This document shows positions 43,090-51,407 of a DNA stretch of 64,000 nucleotides, in pieces (the stretch's first letter is position 1; the number at the start of each line of letters is the position of its first letter). Origin of the DNA: Amycolatopsis sp. GM8. GTDB taxonomy: Bacteria; Actinomycetota; Actinomycetes; Mycobacteriales; Pseudonocardiaceae. Position numbers and translations under genes: made by a program. The notes under the pieces are model-generated. The model ran no database searches, was not told the DNA's origin, and worked only from the letters and a program-made list of their open reading frames with translations. The DNA lies in assembly GCF_021653975.1 (NCBI RefSeq), contig NZ_JAJKFK010000003.1:1-64000 (forward strand), in the 5' to 3' direction.

Positions 43090-43131
43090 TTCCACTCTTC
43101 CTACCGTGCTCAGAAGCTGATATCGAAGCCA

Positions 43132-44112
43132 CTATCCGTTCAACGCGCGCGAAAGCACCGCGACCTCCTCGGCCAGCTCGCGTTGCGACACTTCCGCGGC
43201 GGCGATAATGGAGGAGGCGTGGAACGTGGCCGGGTACAGATGCAACTCGACGACAACGTCCGCTTCCAGCAGCTTCTGCGCGTACCTGATGCCTTCGTCG
43301 CGCAGCGGATCGAACTGCATCACCGAGATGTAGGCCGGGGGCAGTCCCGCGAAGTTCGTTTCCCGCGCCGGTGCCGCGTAAGCGGGAACATCAGCGGATC
43401 CCGGTTCGGCGAGGTCGCCCAGGTAGTACTTCCAGCTGAGGATGGCCTTCGTCCGGTTCCATCGGGGTGTGTCGACGAACCGTCTCATACTCGGCGTGTC
43501 CAACCGGTCGTCGAGTTCGGGGACGCTGAGGAACTGGTAGCAGATCCCGGGCCCGCCGCGGTCTCGCGCCAGCAGCGTCAGCGCCGCCGCGAGCCCACCA
43601 CCGGCCGACCGGCCGTGGAGCGCGACCCGGTCGGCATCCGCGCCGATCTCACCGGCGTGCTCGGCGAGCCAGCAAAGGCCCGCGTAGCAGTCCTCCAATG
43701 AGGTCGGGTACGGATTTTCCGGCGCCAGGCGGTAGGCGGCGGTCGCCACGATCGCACCCACCTCTTTGGCCAATTCGACGTCCCTGCCGTGCTCGGCGTC
43801 GATGTTGCCGCAGCAGAATCCGCCGCCGTGCAGGTTGTAGATCACCGGCATCGGCCAGTGGGCGTCGATCGGCGTCGTCAGCCGGAGTTTCATGGTGCTG
43901 CCACCGTTGTCCACCGGGATCTCGACATCGCGAACGGATACGCCGGTCGTGTCGACAGGCGGCATGACAGCCATGATTTTGGCTTCCATTATCCGCGCGG
44001 CGGGTATGTCGTTGAAGTCCAGCTCAGCGATGTAGCTCAATCCTGCCGCGAGTTCCGCGTCGAGCTTGTAGCTCATCGCGGCGGCGAGATCACCGTCGAA
44101 GCGCCGGTTCAT
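43132..44112 (-). CDS. Alpha/beta hydrolase, hormone-sensitive lipase family
   Basis: A 326-residue esterase. The oxyanion motif HGGGF and nucleophile elbow HGRSAGGG are the hallmarks of the HSL family; the acid is likely in MQFDPLRDEG and the catalytic His in ATFHASSI. No signal peptide is seen, so it is cytoplasmic. It lies 52 bases after the binding-protein gene within the importer operon. It likely cleaves an ester bond in the imported substrate. Confidence 0.87.
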   Translation of the reverse strand: MNRRFDGDLAAAMSYKLDAELAAGLSYIAELDFNDIPAARIMEAKIMAVMPPVDTTGVSVRDVEIPVDNGGSTMKLRLTTPIDAHWPMPVIYNLHGGGFCCGNIDAEHGRDVELAKEVGAIVATAAYRLAPENPYPTSLEDCYAGLCWLAEHAGEIGADADRVALHGRSAGGGLAAALTLLARDRGGPGICYQFLSVPELDDRLDTPSMRRFVDTPRWNRTKAILSWKYYLGDLAEPGSADVPAYAAPARETNFAGLPPAYISVMQFDPLRDEGIRYAQKLLEADVVVELHLYPATFHASSIIAAAEVSQRELAEEVAVLSRALNG

Positions 44113-44164
44113 CCAAATCCCTTCTGATCAGTAGTCGGACAAGCCTCGACAGTCGATCCGCAGG

Positions 44165-45274
44165 CTACTTGTCCGCGAGCGAAGGAGGCACCTGAACCTT
44201 CAGATCCAGATACGCCTGCCGCACGAACTTGTTGTCGAACGTCTTTTCCGGAACCGATTTGACGTCCGCGCCCACCGCGTTCCCGAGCGCGATCGAGGTT
44301 TCGACCTGCGACGGTTCGGCGCCACCCGTGTTCGAGTCGATTCCAGGGGCGAAGAGACCCCACCCGGCGGCGAACTCTTCCGCACTGGTCTTCTCCGTGA
44401 AACTCTTGGGAAGCGCGGCGTAGATCTGGGCCGGGTCGGCCTCATGTTGCTGCTGGAACAGCACGGCGCGCAGCTGGGCGTCGACGATCGCCTGGGTCAA
44501 TTCCGGATAGCGCGAGGTGAACTTGTCGGATGCCCACGTGACCAGTCCGGGTACCAATCCGCCGAAGATGCGCTGTTGATTCGCCGGCGAAAGCGGATTC
44601 TGGACGAGGTAGCCCACTCCTTGGGCGATGGCCGCGGCCGCGGAGTTCGTGTCCATCGCGGCGATATCGCATCGGCCGACCTGCATCGTCGGCAGCAGCG
44701 CGCCGGTGTTGCCGACGGAAATGGCCGACTGCTTGGACCAGTCCAGGCCGGCATCCTTGGCGACGTACCGGGAGGTGAGGTCACTGTTGCTGCCGAGGGT
44801 GGTGAAGCACCAGTGGCTTCCGTTGTAGGCACTCACGTTCGTGCCGCGACTGTCCTTGTACTTCGTGGCGCCGATCATGATCGTCGCGGTACCCGTGTAG
44901 TGGGTGAAGATGCTGGAGACGTCCTGGCCCTTGGAGGCCGGCGGAAGCAGCCCGGCGATACTGCCCTGATAGAAGTCGATACTGTTGCCGAAGAAGGCGG
45001 ACTGGCCGATCGTGTTGGTGGCCTGCACTTCCAGATCGATCTTGGTGTGGAACTTGTCCTCGACCTCGCGATAGTAGCCGAGTCCCTGCGCCAGCATCGT
45101 CGTCATCTGGTTGAGGATGAAGCCCTGGGACAGGCCTACGCGGACCGTGCCAGGAGCCGTTCCACTACCAGAACTCGCACACCCGCTGACAGTCAATGCC
45201 ACGAGCGCGACACACGCTGTCGCGGCTCGCCGGGCCGATCGGATACCCGGCCTCCGTCCAAATTTTCGCATCAT
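44165..45274 (-). CDS. ABC transporter substrate-binding lipoprotein, NMT1/SsuA-like
   Basis: A 369-residue binding protein. The N-terminus has a basic region (MMRKFGRRPGIRSARR), hydrophobic core ATACVALVALTV and lipobox SGC, giving a lipid-anchored Cys near 32. The mature part begins TVRVGLSQGFILNQMTTMLAQGLGYY, the style of NMT1/taurine/sulfonate binding proteins. ATG at 45274 was chosen; longer readings would place the signal peptide internally. First gene of the importer operon; 376 bases separate it from the divergent cysteine-dioxygenase-like gene. Confidence 0.88.
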   Translation of the reverse strand: MMRKFGRRPGIRSARRAATACVALVALTVSGCASSGSGTAPGTVRVGLSQGFILNQMTTMLAQGLGYYREVEDKFHTKIDLEVQATNTIGQSAFFGNSIDFYQGSIAGLLPPASKGQDVSSIFTHYTGTATIMIGATKYKDSRGTNVSAYNGSHWCFTTLGSNSDLTSRYVAKDAGLDWSKQSAISVGNTGALLPTMQVGRCDIAAMDTNSAAAAIAQGVGYLVQNPLSPANQQRIFGGLVPGLVTWASDKFTSRYPELTQAIVDAQLRAVLFQQQHEADPAQIYAALPKSFTEKTSAEEFAAGWGLFAPGIDSNTGGAEPSQVETSIALGNAVGADVKSVPEKTFDNKFVRQAYLDLKVQVPPSLADK

Positions 45275-45650
45275 CGGTTCTCTCACTCCACACTTCTGAC
45301 GTCGTTGGCATGCGGTGTTGTCGGCCGGCAGGCCTGAAGAGAATGACCGGTCGCAGATCTTCGCGCGGCCCGCAGTAAGAATTGCATCAGGTGGCCGATG
45401 GTGAGTACCCGACGCATGTCGGTGATCCGGGGATCGCAGACCGACGACTGTGCGGACCGCCGGACACCAGCGCCGTGGCACGCACGGTCGTCGCCGTTGA
45501 CGCGGCAGATCGACGACGATCGTCGGGTGCTGCCCGGCAGGCCGGCGAGGCACGATGGACGACATGAGCCGATGGCCGCCCGGCGCGTCGCCGGGCGGAT
45601 CGAGGTAATCCGGCAGCGCACATACGGTACGACTACAAGGGAGTTTCGTG
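45275..45650. other. Divergent intergenic region with one hairpin
   Basis: No gene is supportable in this 376-base stretch between divergent genes. It holds a 9-bp perfect inverted repeat (45576-45584 with 45590-45598, loop GCGTC) about 50 bases before the cupin start at 45651, and presumably the promoters of both flanking genes. Confidence 0.5.
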
Positions 45651-46217
45651 ATGTATGACGATGTGGTGCTCGCGCTGGTCGACGTCGCCAAGAAGCACGG
45701 TGGATACGGCGATGCCGTGGCCGAGGCCATGCAAACGTGCATGACAGCGCTTCGCCCCATCCTGGCCGACGAGGACCCGGCGCTGGTGACCTACTTCCGG
45801 AAAAGCGCGCACACGGAAGGGTCCCGTGTCCTGTACTACGACGGGTCGCTCGGGGTTGTCTTCAATACCGTGAAGAGCGGGACGATCATTCCCATTCACA
45901 ATCACGGCCTCCCCGAGGTGGTCGGTGTGTACAGCGGCAGCATTCTGTACCGGACCTACAACCGGCTGGACAACGGCGACATCCCCAATGTGGCGCAGCT
46001 GTCACTTCGGGAGGAGCGGCTGATGACCGACGGCGACGTGAGTGTCCTTCCCGAACCGCCCCACGATATCCACGGCCTGCGCGCACTCAAGGACACCACG
46101 GTCATGAACATCATTCCGGGCGCTCTCCAGCCGATCCGCCAGTACTACTATCCGTCCGAATCGGTCTACATCGAACTTCCCGCGGGCACGAAGCCTGCTG
46201 ACGGCGGCGGTTGGTAG
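45651..46217 (+). CDS. Cupin protein of the cysteine dioxygenase-like family
   Basis: A 188-residue cupin. GTIIPIHNHGLPEVVGVYSGSI provides a His-x-His pair in the first cupin motif and PPHDIHGLRALKD the later His, a layout shared with cysteine/3-mercaptopropionate dioxygenases and related proteins that bind Fe(II) with three His. ATG at 45651 follows GGGAG by seven bases; GTG at 45648 is also possible. It is divergent from a sulfonate/taurine-type importer, which would fit oxidation of a thiol or organosulfur compound, but this is only inference. Ends 20 bases from the convergent PucR gene. Confidence 0.75.
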   Translation: MYDDVVLALVDVAKKHGGYGDAVAEAMQTCMTALRPILADEDPALVTYFRKSAHTEGSRVLYYDGSLGVVFNTVKSGTIIPIHNHGLPEVVGVYSGSILYRTYNRLDNGDIPNVAQLSLREERLMTDGDVSVLPEPPHDIHGLRALKDTTVMNIIPGALQPIRQYYYPSESVYIELPAGTKPADGGGW

Positions 46218-46237
46218 GCGGTTTCGATCGGCGCCCG

Positions 46238-47359
46238 CTAGAAATTGCAGAGGTGCTCGGCGTAGAGCGCCGTGAGCGCCGAAAGGCGTCCGAGGGGTGT
46301 GTGCAGGTCCCAGTTCACCTTGGCGCCGATGCGCGTCAGGTGACTGGCGACCGTGCTGTGATGCAGGTGCAGCTCGGCCGAGGCCTGGCGCAGTGAGCCC
46401 GTCCGGCAGAACGCCTGCAACACCCCCAACTGGTCAGCCCCACTCGGTTTGGCCCGCAACTCGGCGATGGCCCGCACTCCCGGGTCCTCGCACAGCACGG
46501 CTGTCGGGATCCGGGCGAGCAGGCTCAGCGATCCGAGACGTTCGTACGACACGACGACGTCCGCCCGCGTCGCGCCGGCGAATCGCAAGGCTGTCTTGGC
46601 TTCTTCCCACGACAGGTGAGCCTGGGTCGCCGGCCGCGGCGTGCCGGTTCCCGCACGCAGATCCGGTTCCAGCCCGGATTCGGCCGGTGTCCTGCGGGTG
46701 ATGTGCTCGGTCAAACTGTTTTCCACTGTGTCGTACGTCACGACCTGTTGCACGACCACGGCGGCGAGCCCGTCCTGGCTCGTCACGTGCACGCGGTCCG
46801 CCGGCCAGCACTGTTCGGCGAGATCACGCGCCCAGACCGACGGATCGCGCTTCGTGCAGTGCCGTACGGCGACGACAATGACCGGGCGACCGACGCGCAG
46901 ACCGAGGGCACGCGCAGCCGCCGCGCGCGCGTCCTCGGAGCGCGTCGAGTCCAGCAGCAATCGCGTCGCGTCGACCTCTTCACGGTCGCCAGCACGAGGA
47001 GACGGGCCGGAACTCAAGGCTCCGGCCACCAGCGCCAGCCGCTCGAGGACGAGCTCGTCGAACGGCTCGGGGGCGCCCACACGCTCGAGCCAGACGACTC
47101 CGTGGTCGCCGAGCTCGAGCTCGGCGGAAGGACACGGCGGAAAGTTGATCTGCCGGCTTTCGGCCGCACTGGGCGCCAATCGGATGACGGTCCCGTTGCT
47201 TCTGCGCCATCCCACGACGCATTGCGCGAGACCGGCGGTCGCTTGCACCAATGCGCGCGGGCTGGCTCTGCGTTCCAGCAGCATGTCGAAGAAGGCGATC
47301 ACCCGCATCGCCGACGCTGCCCCATCCGTTTCCGAGAGCCGAAGGAGCAGTGCCTGCAT
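46238..47359 (-). CDS. PucR-family transcriptional regulator
   Basis: A 373-residue regulator. The C-terminal PucR helix-turn-helix is clear (LGVLQAFCRTGSLRQASAELHLHHSTVASHLTRIGAKVNWDL). The central part resembles the GGDEF-like domain of CdaR/PucR regulators; the N-terminal 120 residues are not recognised. The ATG at 47359 has no ribosome binding site, but TACAAT lies seven bases upstream, so translation probably starts on a leaderless mRNA. Family members control purine, amino acid or organic acid catabolism. Likely targets are the neighbouring cupin or the leftward operon upstream (inference). Confidence 0.82.
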   Translation of the reverse strand: MQALLLRLSETDGAASAMRVIAFFDMLLERRASPRALVQATAGLAQCVVGWRRSNGTVIRLAPSAAESRQINFPPCPSAELELGDHGVVWLERVGAPEPFDELVLERLALVAGALSSGPSPRAGDREEVDATRLLLDSTRSEDARAAAARALGLRVGRPVIVVAVRHCTKRDPSVWARDLAEQCWPADRVHVTSQDGLAAVVVQQVVTYDTVENSLTEHITRRTPAESGLEPDLRAGTGTPRPATQAHLSWEEAKTALRFAGATRADVVVSYERLGSLSLLARIPTAVLCEDPGVRAIAELRAKPSGADQLGVLQAFCRTGSLRQASAELHLHHSTVASHLTRIGAKVNWDLHTPLGRLSALTALYAEHLCNF

Positions 47360-47365
47360 CCGATC

Positions 47366-47371
47366 ATTGTA
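47366..47371 (-). promoter_or_regulatory. -10 element for a leaderless PucR transcript
   Basis: On the transcribed strand TACAAT is followed by six bases (GATCGG) and the ATG at 47359. A start of transcription at the A of the ATG fits the usual -10 spacing, explaining the missing ribosome binding site. No clear -35 is visible. Confidence 0.5.
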
Positions 47372-47475
47372 TGCGATCTGACGCCACGATGGCAGTTCCG
47401 AACCGACAGTGACGGGTTCCGCCGACTGCGACTACGCCACGTGATCGTGCTTTATCGGAACAGTGTCCTATGTGG

Positions 47476-48477
47476 TCACGTCCGTGGCAGCCCGAGGTAT
47501 TCGAGGGCGTTGTGCACCAACACGTCTCGGCGGGACCCCGCGGGCAAGGCACCGGACGCCAGCGCCTCGTCGACGGTGCGCACCTGCCCGGCGAGCTGAT
47601 CGGCCACGTAGGGGGTGTCGCTGCCGAGCAGCACCCTGTTCGCGCCGAGCCGGTGCACGAGCAGGCGCAGGTGTTCCGGGTCGAACACCAGCGTGTCCGC
47701 GTAGAGCCGGCGGACAAGCGCCTCCCAGCTCGCGGGACGGCCCTCGCCGGCGAACTCCGCACCCATCCGCAACCGCGGATAGGTCCACGGAAAGGCGCCA
47801 CAGCCGTGTGCGAGGGCGACACGCAGCCGGGGATGGCGTTCCAGGACACCACCGAGGACGAGCGCCGACGCCGCGATGGCGGTGTCCGCGAGCATCCCTA
47901 TGCCCAGTTCCACCAGCCGGCCGGCCCGGCGCAGAACCCCCCGGCCTTGGGCGATCGGGTGCACGAAGACACCCAATCCGGCGTCCTCACAAGCCGCCCA
48001 CAGGGGCTTCAGCTCAGGCGCGTCCAGATCGAATTCTCCCTGCCGGGTACCGATTTCGATGCCGCGCAGACCCATCTCCCGGCACCGGCTCACCTCACCG
48101 GCCGGGTCGGCCCCGGACACACACCCGAGCCCCAGCAGCCGGCCGCCCGACGACGCACAGGCGGCTCCGATCGAGTCATTGACGGCACGCGCGTACGCGG
48201 GATCCGCGGACCAGGCGTGCACCATGATCACCGGCGGCGGTGAGAGGACCTGGTGCGATACCCCTGCCCCGTCCATCTCACGCAGGCGCGCCGCGAGGTC
48301 GTACATTGTGGACGGAAAAGGCTGGAGGACGGTGTCTCCCCGGACGATCCGGCCGTCTCCCGACTCGTCCAGGACGATACGAGGAGCGCCCGGCAGCTCG
48401 GGCATCTCCGTCGCGAGATAGTGGGCGTGCACGTCCACCGCCGTGACCGGGGCCCCGGCGATACTTGGTTCCGTCAT
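47476..48477 (-). CDS. Amidohydrolase-2 family protein (ACMSD/decarboxylase-like)
   Basis: A 333-residue TIM-barrel metalloenzyme. The metal motif HAH is in VDVHAHYLATEMPELPG, His in VFVHPIAQ, His in LAHGCGAFPW and the catalytic Asp in LLGSDTPY, as in 2-amino-3-carboxymuconate-6-semialdehyde decarboxylase and resorcylate decarboxylases. Decarboxylation of an aromatic or muconate-like acid is the likely reaction; hydrolysis is possible. ATG at 48477 follows GGAGG by eight bases; a TTG six bases earlier is too close to that site. Last gene of a five-gene leftward operon, 15 bases after the FAH-family gene. Confidence 0.85.
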   Translation of the reverse strand: MTEPSIAGAPVTAVDVHAHYLATEMPELPGAPRIVLDESGDGRIVRGDTVLQPFPSTMYDLAARLREMDGAGVSHQVLSPPPVIMVHAWSADPAYARAVNDSIGAACASSGGRLLGLGCVSGADPAGEVSRCREMGLRGIEIGTRQGEFDLDAPELKPLWAACEDAGLGVFVHPIAQGRGVLRRAGRLVELGIGMLADTAIAASALVLGGVLERHPRLRVALAHGCGAFPWTYPRLRMGAEFAGEGRPASWEALVRRLYADTLVFDPEHLRLLVHRLGANRVLLGSDTPYVADQLAGQVRTVDEALASGALPAGSRRDVLVHNALEYLGLPRT

Positions 48478-48492
48478 GGGCAATGCCTCCTC

Positions 48493-49431
48493 TCAGCCGG
48501 CGAGACCGGCGGGCGAACCCGGGTAGGCGACGATCCTCGACGTAATGCTGCCGAGCTGGTCGACCGAGACCGTGACGGTGTCACCGGGCCGCAGTGGCGG
48601 ATGGGCGTCCAAACCCTTGTTGCCCCACAGCTCGGCGAGGCTGCCGCCGCCGCAGGTCCCCGAGCCGAGGACGTCGCCGGGACGCACTTCGGTGCCGCGG
48701 CTCGCGTACTCGATCATCTGCGCATAAGAGAAATGCATCGCGTTCCAGCGGTCGGTGCCGAGGACTTCGCCGTTGATCGCGGCTGTCATCTCCAGATCGA
48801 AGGCGGTGCCCGAGCGGTACGGCGCCAGCTCGTCCGGGGTGACGAGCATCGGCCCGAGAGTCAGCGCCGTGTCCTTTCCCTTGGCCGGCCCGAGCCGGAC
48901 CTCCATCTCGGCGAACTGCAGATCGCGCGCGCTCCAGTCGTTGAGCACGCAGTACCCGGCGATGTGGCGCTCCGCGTCGTCGGCGGCGATATCGCGGCCG
49001 CCGCGCCCGATCACCGCGGCGACCTCCAGTTCGAGATCGAACAGGGAGCTGCCGGGCGGCACCGGGACGTCGTCATGTGGGCCGATGACCGCGTAGGGAT
49101 TGGTGAAGTAGAACGTCGGCGCGGCATACCACCGCTGCGGGACCACGACGTCCGGGCCGGCGAGTTTGACCGCACCCGCGACGTGCTGCTCGAACGTCAT
49201 GAAGTCCCGGACGGTGGGCGGGTCGGGAATCGGGGCTCGCAGCCGGACGCCGTCGAGGGACACCACATCGTGCGGGTCACGAAGGGCCTGCTCGCCGGCC
49301 TCGTGCAGGCGTTCGCCGTCATCGCCGAGCAGCGCGCGCAGGGTCAGTCCCGGTGGCAGCGCGTGGATCTGGTCACCGCTGAGCACGCCGAGCCGATCGG
49401 ACGGACCGTCGGTGTAGGTCACGAAACGCAT
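48493..49431 (-). CDS. Fumarylacetoacetate hydrolase-family protein
   Basis: A 312-residue FAH-fold enzyme. Metal ligands are visible as LFDLELEVAAVIG (Glu-x-Glu) and VLNDWSARDLQ (Asp), with the family motif GKDTALTLGPMLV and GSGTCGGGS. Such enzymes cleave carbon-carbon bonds of acylpyruvates or hydrate/decarboxylate ring-cleavage products. ATG at 49431 has GAGGAG upstream. Together with an amidohydrolase, a cupin and a decarboxylase-like protein it suggests the lower part of an aromatic or heterocycle pathway. Confidence 0.87.
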   Translation of the reverse strand: MRFVTYTDGPSDRLGVLSGDQIHALPPGLTLRALLGDDGERLHEAGEQALRDPHDVVSLDGVRLRAPIPDPPTVRDFMTFEQHVAGAVKLAGPDVVVPQRWYAAPTFYFTNPYAVIGPHDDVPVPPGSSLFDLELEVAAVIGRGGRDIAADDAERHIAGYCVLNDWSARDLQFAEMEVRLGPAKGKDTALTLGPMLVTPDELAPYRSGTAFDLEMTAAINGEVLGTDRWNAMHFSYAQMIEYASRGTEVRPGDVLGSGTCGGGSLAELWGNKGLDAHPPLRPGDTVTVSVDQLGSITSRIVAYPGSPAGLAG

Positions 49432-49459
49432 GGTTCATCTCTCCTCAGGGAAACGAAAG

Positions 49460-50830
49460 TCATCCGGCGACCGCCGGGTCACTGGCCCCCGCGGGATCGC
49501 CGCTCGTGGCGATACCCGGCTGGGAGCCACGGCCGAGATACAAGGGAATGCGCGAAACGGCAAGGGCCGCACCAAGAGTCAAGGCGCAAGCGACGAGCAC
49601 GACGTACATCGGCGCGGCAAGACCGAGGCTCGACACCAGCTCCACCAGTATCACCGTAATGAAGCCGCCGAGGAGGGCGACAACGAGGTTGTAGCACACC
49701 GAATAGCCGGTCTGCCGGATTTCGGTCGGGAAGATCGCCGACACAAGACCGGGGACAGCGCACACGATTCCCCCGGCCGCGAGCGCGGCGGGCAGCTGAA
49801 TCCAGATGACGAGACCGGATCCCTTGGGCAGCGATGGTAGGACGGCGAGCAGAAGAAGCGTGGTCAACGCCGTCGATATCGCCGCCAGGAGCAATTCCCG
49901 GCGCCACCCGTACTTATCGGCGATCAGGCCCCAGATGGGCATCGACACCATCGCGCCCGCGATCGCGATGAGACTCGCGATCAGCGCCGTCGTCGCCGGC
50001 AGATGGAGCGATGCCTGGAGATAGGTGGGCCAGAACGTGAAGTACGTTCCGTTCGTGAGCGTCAGGGCGACGACGATCAAAGCGGCGAACAACGCGGGCC
50101 TGCGATGGTTGCGCACCACCTCGCCCACCGGTGAGGAGGGCCGGCGATGCTCGTCCGCGACTTGTTGTTTGAACAGCGGGGTTTCGTCGAGTTTGCGGCG
50201 AAGATAGGCGGTCACCAGTCCCAGCACACCACCGACGACAAAGGGAAGCCGCCACGCCAGCGACGGCATACCCGGTACCAGATGCGTTGCGACCAGACCG
50301 GACAGGAACGCCGCGGCGGCGCCGAGCAGGAACCCGCTGTATGCGGTCATCTGCTGGAAGGCGCCGGCCCTCGCCACACCGTCACGACGTGCGTGCTCGG
50401 TGACGAAGACAGCGGCCGCGGGAAGTTCGCCACCCACGGCGCACCCCTGGGCGACCCGCGTGAGGATGAGCAGAGCCGGCGCCGGCCAGCCCACTTGCTC
50501 GTAGGTGGGCAGCAACCCGATGGCCAGGGTGGCCGCCGACATCAGGATGACGGTCAGGATGAACATCCGCTTCCGGCCCACCCGGTCCGCGACCCGGGCG
50601 ATGAGGATTCCCGCGATCGGCCTGATCGCCAGGCCGATCGAATAGACCCCGAGGGTCTGGACGAGCCTGAGGGTGTCCGAGGTGCCGGCCGGGAAAAAGG
50701 CTTTTCCGATCAGCGTCGCCACGTACAGGTAAGCGACGAAATCGTAGTATTCGAGCGCCGCGCCGAGTGAGCCCAAGCGGATGTTCCGTTTGGCGAGCCG
50801 AGCCGACTCGGCCGAAGATGATTGCGTCAT
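49460..50830 (-). CDS. MFS transporter, metabolite:H+ symporter (MHS) type
   Basis: A 456-residue protein with 12 predicted membrane helices. MHS-family marks: LGAALEYYDFVAYLYVATLIGKAFFP near the start, the loop motif GxxxDRxGRK as ARVADRVGRKRMF, and RVAQGCAVGGELPAAAVFVTEHA. Members import organic acids, betaine or aromatic acids with protons. ATG at 50830 follows AAGGAAG. It is in the middle of the five-gene operon and should import its substrate. Confidence 0.9.
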   Translation of the reverse strand: MTQSSSAESARLAKRNIRLGSLGAALEYYDFVAYLYVATLIGKAFFPAGTSDTLRLVQTLGVYSIGLAIRPIAGILIARVADRVGRKRMFILTVILMSAATLAIGLLPTYEQVGWPAPALLILTRVAQGCAVGGELPAAAVFVTEHARRDGVARAGAFQQMTAYSGFLLGAAAAFLSGLVATHLVPGMPSLAWRLPFVVGGVLGLVTAYLRRKLDETPLFKQQVADEHRRPSSPVGEVVRNHRRPALFAALIVVALTLTNGTYFTFWPTYLQASLHLPATTALIASLIAIAGAMVSMPIWGLIADKYGWRRELLLAAISTALTTLLLLAVLPSLPKGSGLVIWIQLPAALAAGGIVCAVPGLVSAIFPTEIRQTGYSVCYNLVVALLGGFITVILVELVSSLGLAAPMYVVLVACALTLGAALAVSRIPLYLGRGSQPGIATSGDPAGASDPAVAG

Positions 50831-50855
50831 TGCAACAACTTCCTTCAACGTGAAT

Positions 50856-51371
50856 TCACTGGGGCATCGGGCGCAGCTGTCCGTCGAAGACGGAAAGATC
50901 CTCGTGGAGGACATCGTCACCGACCCGCGCGGGCGGCGCGTCCATGAGGACGAACAGGATCCGCACCGGCTCCTCCCCGCGAGCGACCCAGGAATGCATG
51001 GTGCCCCGCTGGACCACGACGTCGCCCGGGGTGAGACGTTCCACGACCTCCCCGCTGTCCAGAACCATCTCGAGCTCACCGGAGATCACTACGGCGACGT
51101 CCTGGGTCTCCGTGCGGTGCATGTTGGTCCCCGCCGCTTCCCCGGGAATCATTTCCGCCACCCGGAAAAGAACGCGCGTGCCCCACGGGCCGGGATCACT
51201 GTTGCCGAGCGGTTCCCCGTCGTTGCTCGGTGGGAACTGATTGGTGCACCAAGCCACCTTCGCCTCGTAGCCGGGCAGCCGCGGTTCCGAGTCGACGAGG
51301 TCGTCCGACCTGACGACAGCCTTGCCCGCGGAGTCATGCCCCGTCACGACGCGCCTGAACTTGAACGCCAT
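50856..51371 (-). CDS. Cupin-domain protein
   Basis: A 171-residue cupin. Motif 1 (GTNMHRTETQDVAVVISGELEMVLD) has a single His and a Glu, motif 2 (GDVVVQRGTMHSWVARG) a His, so metal binding is less certain than in the cupins at 42586 and 45651. The N-terminal 80 residues (KFRRVVTGHDSAGKAVVRSDD) occur in a family annotated as cupins of unknown function in catabolic operons. ATG at 51371 follows AAGG by about eight bases. It lies between the MFS transporter and an amidohydrolase. Confidence 0.78.
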   Translation of the reverse strand: MAFKFRRVVTGHDSAGKAVVRSDDLVDSEPRLPGYEAKVAWCTNQFPPSNDGEPLGNSDPGPWGTRVLFRVAEMIPGEAAGTNMHRTETQDVAVVISGELEMVLDSGEVVERLTPGDVVVQRGTMHSWVARGEEPVRILFVLMDAPPARVGDDVLHEDLSVFDGQLRPMPQ

Positions 51372-51407
51372 CAACACACCTTTCCTGGGTGAGATTTCAC
51401 CGCGCCG

